A DNA stretch of 64,000 nt, taken from the NCBI GenBank assembly GCA_027475525.1, contig JAMWFC010000113.1:2530001-2594000 (forward strand), given 5' to 3'. The translations under genes were made by a program, and so were the position numbers. Every line of letters starts with the position of its first letter. The first letter of the stretch is position 1. Below are positions 56,616-64,000 of this stretch, in pieces. The notes under the pieces are model-generated. The model saw only the letters and a program-made list of their open reading frames with translations, did not search any database and was not told the DNA's origin. This DNA is from Macrolepiota albuminosa. Taxonomy: Eukaryota > Basidiomycota > Agaricomycetes > Agaricales > Agaricaceae.

Positions 56616-57122
56616 TGTAAGGGCAACCTCTGGAGGCTATGGCTCAGTCACACAGCTGGCAGAGGGAGATCCAAAGTGTATTAGAGTATATACTAACAAT
56701 ATCATAATAACTACTCACCTGGCAGAGGGAGATCCAAAGAGAACAGGTTTAGGGATTCCCTATGCCAGGTTGGATGCCTCTGGGGCCTCTGAAGCATGTA
56801 AAACAAATGTACAGTACAACAAAACCTTAAAAACTCAAAAATTGCCTAAATAAACAACTGTACAAACAAGGCAGAAAAACTCCGGACTTTGAAAGTCAGA
56901 AAGGCAAACTCCAGCTTATGTAAGTGGTCTGGAAGCGGTACTGAAGGGCCCACACTTGTCTGGATGATAGCTAAAGAACTAGAGCACCTCAAAGGCTGAG
57001 AATAGTACTAACAGATAGTGTTGAAAGAATAGAAACAGTAAAATGAGAGAATAATAGAAGAAATAAGAAAAAGAATAAAAAATAAGGAGTGAAGGAAGGG
57101 AGAAATGAGGAGTCCCCTGACA
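56616..57122 (+). repeat. Family E LTR, copy 3
   Basis: Begins TGTAAGGGCAACC and ends CCCCTGACA. Same orientation as 51279-51868, without the 77-bp duplication. No target duplication recognised. Confidence 0.65.
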
Positions 57123-58340
57123 GGCAAAGGACAACCTGATCTGCTGACAGCACCAGAATGAGAAGAATGGATAGGTCATAGACCAGCAGAAGGAGATTTG
57201 TCTGGTCTGTCACCAATTCTGAAGAAGAGAAAATGGACAAGTTGGCAGGAGATTTGTCTAGTCCATCACCAACCTCCAAAAAGCAAAAACAGCTGAGCCT
57301 GCTGCCTGCTCCTTGTCACTACTTGGTGACTTACATTGATCAACATCCACCTCTCTATACTCATCATGAACAGGAGAAGCAGGAGAAGCAGGATGACAAG
57401 GACAAGGAGGAGAAGAAGGAGGAGAAAGAGGAGAAAGAGGAAGGGGAAGAACTAGAGGGGAAGGATACCAAAGGGGGAGATTACCAGAGAAATATTATTG
57501 GGCAAGTATCTGAGGATAGCACCTCATTGCAAAGGTCAGCACATCAACTCCTCTTGCCAATATTGTGCAAGTAAGCAACTACAGTGTGTCAGGACAAAGA
57601 GCAGCATGACATGCAATCCTTGCCAGCTCATTTGCAAACAAACATGCAGCCTGACAATTGTCAAAAAGACTATCAAGCCCAGCAAGACGGGAAAGGAGAA
57701 CAAACCACTGACAAAGAAGTTAGTCACAATTATTGAGAGTGATGACAATATGAAAGTCTTTTCCTGCTCAAATAGCTATCCAATAGTTAGTAGATAAGCC
57801 AGCTAGTCTAGTTGCAGGACCATCAAAACCATCCATCCATCCATCAAAGCCATTAACTTTCAACTGTCCAATAGACCCTCTTCTAGTCAGGGCAAGAGCA
57901 AGGAGTGGGCAATGGAGTCTGGTCAAAGTAAGGCCATTGTAGCTGGTGTGATAGCAGAGGTAGAGAGCTGTTTGGAGAAGATTGAAAATGAATTCCAGGA
58001 AGCTTTGCAGAACATTGGAGTGCTGGTGTAGGATGGATTTGTGACAGCTGAAGAAAGCTGATTCCCATATATTGAAGACTTCATTTGTCGCTACCAGACT
58101 CAAGTCAATGCACTTGTTGGCTGCACATCCGGTGGCTAAAGCAGATCCATTGTCAGTGGCTTTGTCATTAGCAGATGGTCTACTTGAATGTTTAGTAGTC
58201 TCTGTTTGGATGGTCCCACTGTTGCCATCAACTACTGCTGATGGTGGTTGGCCTCTGTTTCTGATTTTTTCCCTTCATTTTTGCATGTAGCCATCCATGC
58301 TGCCACATTTTTTTCATGATCAGCTCATGTCCCATACTCA
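57123..58340 (+). pseudogene. Relic gene of family G, copy 2 (cysteine-cluster protein)
   Basis: The plus strand shows a charged Lys/Glu-rich segment (57400-57460), then the cysteine cluster CQYCASKQLQC, eight residues, CNPCQLICKQTC (57558-57650), i.e. CX2CX6C-X8-CX2CX7C. A helical stretch near 57960-58010 (EVESCLEKIENEFQEALQNI, in a broken frame) matches copy 1. The part at 58072-58290 matches 12816-13019 in reverse. Frame breaks and stops are frequent. It resembles the antisense genes of families A and B only in the cysteine pattern and charge; it is not shown to lie in an element. Confidence 0.45.
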
Positions 58341-58364
58341 GCAGCTACTGGCATTATTGATTCT

Positions 58365-58876
58365 TGGTGTAGATGATGCCCAGCTTGCTTATATGACTGA
58401 CTCTAATCCTTATGTCATTTGGGAGAATCTTGGCAAGGTTCATTGTGCCCATAGTTTTGGTAGTCACATTGCACTGTCATGCTTTCATCATCACTGCTTC
58501 TATGAAGAAGGACCAAACTATGGAGGCTTGGATTGGAGAGGTGTGCTCTCTAGCCAACTGTCTTATTGCTATCAATGTTCCCACATCCAATGAAGACATC
58601 ATTGTGGTCCTCACTGCTGGTCTTCCCCTTTCTTATGAGACTGTCATCATTTCTCTTGATGCTATTGCTTCCACAGAGCTCATGCTCAACCTTGTCATCA
58701 CTTGCTTACTCAATAAGGAGAGTTGCCAGAATATTGCTCATCTTATTGTCAATCTGGAATTGAAGGAAGTTAAGGTTGACTCAGAGGCCATGGTCACTAT
58801 AAAGAAGACTGGTACCAATGTCATCTGTTTCTATTGTGGAAGAACTGGTCATTTTGCTGCTTCATGTGAGGTTTGA
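58365..58876 (+). pseudogene. Ty1/copia Gag relic
   Basis: After frame changes, the segment reads like copia Gag: VIWENLGKVH, then TMEAWIGEVCSLANCL, SNEDIIVVLTAGLPLSYET and the zinc knuckle CFYCGRTGHFAASC (CX2CX4HX4C). It ends at TGA 58874. The rest of the element between here and 59380 is mostly lost. Confidence 0.75.
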
Positions 58877-59379
58877 CAGAAGCATTTCAAGATGATAGAT
58901 GCAAAGTTTGCTGGTATTGCTATTCTTCCTGATGATGAAGATGATGTCAATTATGCCTTTTAGCTTGAGGAGAAGCACAATGTCATTAGTGTTTTGCTAA
59001 AGGGGAAGTATTGAGAATAACAAGCTCACAAAATGAATGGAACATGCCAAATAGACTTTGAACTTTATTATATTAATTGATAGACAGATCCTGTAGTAGC
59101 TATGCACTTCTCAGTGCTTGTAACACCATATGCTCTGCTTCTTTTTGCCAGGTTCTCTGTCTGATTTCCCAACACAATCATGCCCCAATACCTCAAATCC
59201 AAAGGTCAACCCTGGACAGAAATCCCAACTGCCAAAGTAAGTGGTGATGACTGAACAGAAACATGCACAAAGAGGGCTGTCCAAGAGTCAAAGGAAGCAG
59301 CTAAATGAGTAAAGGCAACTAGGGCCAAGCACCAGAGAGATGCTGAGAATAGTGATGCAATTGAGGACCAGCCTCACAC

Positions 59380-59870
59380 TTTCAATTGTGGCCTGTCAGT
59401 GCTAAACACAATCAAGGACCAACAGTACCTGGACCCTGAATCCAATTTTGAAACTCTGAGAACTTGGGAGGAAGCCAAGAACTCACCAGATGGACCCAGG
59501 TGGGAACAGTTATTCTGTGAAGAACTAACATTATTAAAGGAGATGGGAATATGGAAACTCATGCCATGTGAAGAAGTTCTCCAAGGACACCAAGTGCTCA
59601 AAGGACATCCCATCTTTGTGATCAAGCACAATAAAAGTGGCAAAATTACTAGGTTCAAGATACAACATGTAGTGCAAGGTTTCAACCAAGTGTATAATAG
59701 GGACTATACACAAACTACCTCACCTACAGTGTGCACAGAATCTTGGAGGATTTTGTTACACCTGGCTGCATTGTTAGGCTGAGATGCAAATCAAATAAAT
59801 GTAAAGACAGCCTTTTTGAATAGTGTCCTACCTGAGAAGGAGATGGTGTGCATGGAACAACCATGATGTG
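59380..59870 (+). pseudogene. Ty1/copia reverse transcriptase fragment
   Basis: The N-terminal part of a copia RT: WEEAKNSPDGPRWEQLFCEE, LLKEMGIWKLMP, FVIKHNKSGKITRFKIQHVV, VQGFNQVYNRDYTQTTSPT and, after a TGA, NVKTAFLNSVLPEKE, which belongs to the first catalytic Asp region. It stops before the YxDD active site. It lies in the same orientation as the Gag relic, so both are probably from one element. Confidence 0.8.
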
Positions 59871-62800
59871 ATTTGCTCTATCAACTGATACACAGTCTAC
59901 AATTAGATGTGCAACTCTCTGATTTTTGTGTCTGGCCTGTGGAGGTTGTGCCTACTTTGCTGATGTTAGCTCCCCTTGATAGAGGGCATTGCTCTGCTCT
60001 ATATTGCTTAGTCACTCCATAACATCATCCCACAATGCCACCAGGACAAACTTGACAATGACAGGGTAGGTTCAATTCTTGATGACTGCTCCTGCACTGA
60101 ACTTCTCAAGGAAAATTGGTCATATGTTGTCTTTTCTGAGCCACTTTGCTGCATCAAGAGTGCTGAGTTTGTAGAGAACTTCCCCATTCCTCAGTTTCCA
60201 GGCTGTGATGAACTCTACCATGGGGCTGTCAAGGCCTTGCATGCCCATCAAATCCTTGCAATTTTCACCTTCTTGTTGAGTTCCCTCTCAGTGAGTCCAG
60301 CCCATCCTTCCCCTCCTGTCTCATTGTCAATCTGCCTTGTTTTGTTCCCATTTCTGTGTTCAATGTCTTTCCATTTAGTGTGCCTTGTGACATCTGCATA
60401 AGGTCTTTCTCTCCACAGATCCTCCTGCTCCAGAACTTCCCTGCATGCATTCTTCCAGGACTTTCCCCACAGCCTCTGTGACCATTTTTTTTTATTTCCC
60501 ATGTTCCTGTGTCCCTTAGATCAAATGCAACTACTCTCATACCATCCCTGACCTCCACTGGCACATCTGTTCTCCTTGAAAGTTGTCTTTAGAGTATCTG
60601 CACACAAGATGTAATTGATATCTAGGTGGCCATTGGCATTCATTCACTTTCTCATGTTGCTCATGTCATTCATGCTCAAGCTCTTGGTCCTTGCCTCTAG
60701 TTTAATAGTGGTGCTGCACATTGTCATTCTTCTGCTGGGTCTCTGTGATCCCTGAGTGGCCACTTTATGAGCTGCACTGCCACTGTTTACCAGCATTTCT
60801 GGGAGTTCCTTGGCTTTGCATATACATAGATGAGTGTAAAAGATACTTTGTATGTGCTATATACTTCTAATCTATACTCTTTCTGTCTCAGTGTTTGTCC
60901 AAGCTCAGGTTGAGTTCATTTTTCCATAGTGAGGAGATGGTGGTTACAGATCAAGGCAGTTAATCTATAGCTGGACATTCAGTATGATATAACTGAGTTT
61001 GAAGAATATAACTACATACAAATAAAAGTAACTCAACCAAACAAGATGACTTGCCTCAATAACATGCTCATGTCTTGCTCTCCTTACACATCTCATCACT
61101 TGTTATACACTGTTCACAGCACTTGACACTCTATATCAAACCCTGTGAGCAGTACAGGGTCTTCTCACCTGCCCAAACAAGGAAGAGGTTGTTCCTGAGA
61201 AGATAAAAATTGTCCAAATGCAGGCCCTGTTGGCCAACCAAGAAAAGATGGATAGCCAGCAGGGAGTGACAAATCATGCTTGAAAATGGTACAAGGTATG
61301 ATTTTATCACCTCTTACAAGTATGAGTATGTGATTCATCATTCCATCACCATTGTAGCTACATTCTATGGCTGTGATTTAGCATGAAGGTCCAATGCATT
61401 CTGTTTCGCATGAGAATTTTTCAGGCAAGTATCTAACACTGCTGACTGTAATATTGACTTTGTTGGCCTTGCAGCTAGTTAGACTTACATCTCCAGCTTC
61501 TGGTCATGGTACTTCATTGAACATGCCCATTCCTGCATTGGAACAAGTGGTAAGAACTCTGTAACTTGTTCAAGACATCTTATGAAAACTTATTGGATCA
61601 CACTAGGGTGAAACTGACTGCAATGCCTCATGTATGAGTGCTGCTAACAAATCCTTGCAAGATGTTCATATCAATTTGAAGATTTAGCTAGCTTCTCTTG
61701 ATTTAACTGGCTTGTTGACAACTCTGCCTGATGTTGACACCATTCAAGATGGTGAGTTGTTGTAATTTTAATAGAGTTTGAGTCTCAATTGATAGGTAAA
61801 AACAGAGTGTGATATAATGACAGGTTACATGGTAGGACAGCAGGATGAGACATTATTTCATGATTATATGTACATTTCTTATGAGCAGCTGCTGAGTTAT
61901 AGATTGATTATTGTCCAGAGGCTAGAAGCTCTAACCTTGATGGCAACTGGTCTCCACTGCATAGGTGTGGGCTTGAATCTAGTTTGAGTACAATGTTGCC
62001 ATTGACTCAAGTGCCAGGTATGTGTTTCACAGCTAATCGAAGAATAATAAATCTTATGGAGTTGCAGGATTTGTTGATGAAGGAAACAAGAATGTGGATT
62101 ACTTGTTGGATGATAGGAATGAAGAGGAGGAGAGGGAGGAATTTGAGCCAGTCCTGCATGATGATGAATATGAGGAGAACAACATATAAGAGTTTGCCTA
62201 CAGAGTTATGCTGACACACAAGAGTGACTTGGATTTGAGATGATGAAGAATGCTTCCCACCAGCCAACTTGCTATAATTGTGGCATGTTTATTGATGGAC
62301 TGTTGTTATCATGGTTTACCACCACTAACAAATCTCAGTCTTTACCCAGTGACTACTTTTGTGCAAAGTATTTTGTTTGGCTGCTTCATCTTCTATGCCA
62401 AGGATCTGGAATACCTTGTCCTGAATGTCTTGTAGCTTCACATCACACTGGCACCAAGTAGTCATCAAGTAATCAACCCTGTAATGTATTGTACAATATC
62501 TCTTGTTACTATGCATCTGATGTTCCGTTCTCTATGTAGAAACATAATTCATGTATGAGGTCCTCAGTTACCAAGAGATCTAAGCTTCTGAGCTTGTATT
62601 TCCCTTCTCCTCATTTGATTTAATTTACTCAATTTTGCCACCGATGTACAACTATAGTTTGCGAGCCCAGATCAAGAAGCGTCGCAGTGTTGATATATAT
62701 TGATACAGTACATATACCAAAGGTAGTACTACTATAAGTATGAAATATCAACCAGATGTCTGTAAGAATATGTTCTGAGCGAGATAGCATTTCAAAATCT

Positions 62801-63044
62801 GATAGCCTATTTTGAGCATTTTGCCAGGGCCAGGGCAGACACCCGATAAGCGGTGGTCACGTTCGCGCTACCCGCTCCCCCATCTGGTAACATCCACGCT
62901 TCTGGTATCCGAGTTTTTGCTTCCGAACTTCCATTGCTCCACTACCACGTGGTATGAGGCGAAGATATATAATATCATGGGTAGCAAAGTACTCCGATAT
63001 TTACCTCTACTCACTTTCACGATCCACTTTGACCCGATAATAAC
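59871..63044. other. AT-rich region, then promoter of the dehydrogenase gene
   Basis: 59871-62600 is AT-rich and CpG-poor. Short open frames on both strands show no domain and are not annotated. From about 62640, CpG-containing sequence begins; 62800-63044 is the likely promoter and 5' leader of the gene that follows. Confidence 0.4.
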
Positions 63045-64000
63045 ATGTCCGAACTCACAGGAAAGACAATGAAGGCTCTGTGGTACAACGCTGTGAGTGC
63101 ATATTGATATATTGATGCTGTGGAGTTGTTCACATGCCTTATTATTGATTGTTCTCCAGCCTGAGCAATTTGAAATCAAGCAGGTACCTATCCCTGAAGT
63201 CGGTGATGATGATGTCCTTTTGAAAGGTTAGTTCATCTATTCTTGAAGAGAATAATAATTGACGTTTCACGTGAGTTCACTGCTGCGGTTCGTCAAATTT
63301 TTCATGTTGTTGAGGATGGTACACCAATTGCTACCCAGGTGTTTGCGGCACAGACCAACACATCCACCATGTGTGTCACCTTTGCCGAAATGTACAGAAA
63401 TGAAGCTTAACAACCGTTTCAGGGAGAGTTTATCTCCAAGTTCCCAGTATGAACGTACCTGCATTTCTGCTATAGCGATCACCAATATTTTATCCCAGCT
63501 CATCCCAGGACATGAAGCAATTGGTTCCGTCGTGAAGATGGGAAAGAATGTCAAGGGATTTGAGATTGGAGACCGCTGTGTTGCAGACGTTGGCATTACT
63601 GTGAGTCTGATGCCTGTCAACCATGTGACAGCCACACAAAGCACTTTTCACTCTATAGTGTGAGAATTGCTTCTACTGCCGGAGAGGTCAATCACTCTTG
63701 TGTGAGAACTTCAATTCGCGCGGTGTAACTCTCGATGGCGGGTTCGCCGAGTACGTTGTTTAGTACGTCCTTCTTTCAGTGGTCTCTGTCCACGTCTTTA
63801 CAGAGATACTCCGATCTGCCTCGTTCAGCCAACAGAAGAAGCTTTACAAAGTGAAGAATCTCAGTGATGAGGAGGCCACCTTGCTCGAGCCTGCGGCTTG
63901 TGCCATTCATGGTCTCGACAAACTCAATCCTCCTGTCGGTGTTGAAGTACTTTTACTGGGCGCAGGCCCTACAGGTCTCATCCTCGCCCAATTGCTCAAA
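63045..64000 (+). CDS. Zinc alcohol/polyol dehydrogenase (partial, 5' part)
   Basis: A medium-chain dehydrogenase that oxidises an alcohol or sugar alcohol with NAD(P). Seven exons so far: 63045-63092, 63160-63226, 63339-63370, 63423-63446, 63499-63600, 63659-63762, 63829-64000 (runs off the window); GT-AG introns, phases agree. Start [15 protein letters not shown]. Catalytic zinc ligands: Cys in VCGTD, His in IPGHEAIG. Structural zinc: [15 protein letters not shown]. Cofactor fold: [19 protein letters not shown]. The best fit is the D-arabinitol/sorbitol dehydrogenase type, from overall motifs; the substrate is not certain. Compared with the family about four residues seem missing before VCGTD, so a microexon may hide in the second intron (63227-63338). 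Confidence 0.88.

Noticed and set aside
57233..57571. Glu/Lys-rich frame as a nucleolin-like or chaperone gene
   Set aside because: The charge comes from a purine-rich stretch (GGAGAA-type). The segment belongs to the relic G gene, whose other parts are broken.
60248..60564. Minus-strand open frames of 84 and 99 codons
   Set aside because: They overlap each other in different frames, have no domain and lie in CpG-poor decayed DNA; chance open frames are likely.

Overview
The window looks like repeat-dominated nuclear DNA of a basidiomycete (Agaricomycetes) fungus. Short spliceosomal introns of about 46-70 nt, chromodomain Ty3/gypsy elements and intron-rich metabolic genes support this; the species cannot be named from sequence alone. 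Only two cellular genes are seen. One is a 13-exon AMP-forming acyl-CoA ligase on the minus strand (52305-54869). The other is the first seven exons of a zinc alcohol/polyol dehydrogenase running off the right edge (63045-64000). Almost everything else is transposable elements at different stages of decay.

Layout. 1-3428: truncated 3' end of a family A gypsy element with its LTR. 3873-10540: decayed minus-strand gypsy element (RT, RNase H, integrase, a long unidentified downstream reading frame, and an LTR of family E). 10540-12250: tandem AT-rich repeat carrying conserved hairpins. 12770-15480: decayed gene relic (family G). 15600-19620: tRNA-derived SINE heads, a foldback element and a solo family A LTR. 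19626-42065: nearly complete family B gypsy element on the minus strand, split by a full-length family A chromovirus on the plus strand (29083-39961). 42966-48120: unidentified relic, a solo A LTR nested in a solo B LTR, and a second copy of a repeat also seen at 16915-18760. 49700-51868: another hairpin repeat, a minisatellite and a second E LTR. 52305-54869: acyl-CoA ligase. 56616-59870: a third E LTR, a second G relic and a Ty1/copia relic. 63045-64000: dehydrogenase.

The most interesting biology is an extra spliced gene carried antisense to gag-pol by both gypsy families. It lies exactly between the end of pol and the 3' LTR. In each case it encodes a coiled-coil, nuclear-looking protein with a Zn(II)2Cys6-like cysteine cluster. 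A diverged third copy keeps the start codon, three intron positions and the cysteine cluster. Family A also shows the signature of Tf1/sushi-type self-priming: the sequence just after the 5' LTR is complementary, over 13 nt, to the predicted 5' end of its own transcript. The acyl-CoA ligase appears to contain an AT-AC intron and a 10-nt microexon.

A technical warning: at least twelve tandem duplications, all with a period of exactly 77 bp, are scattered over unrelated sequence. They look like unmerged k=77 contig overlaps rather than biology, and they break several reading frames. CpG is strongly depleted in old elements. In the family A gag-pol, eight of nine in-frame stops are TGA, six of them in pol at positions where Arg (CGA) is expected, as with deamination of methylated CpG.
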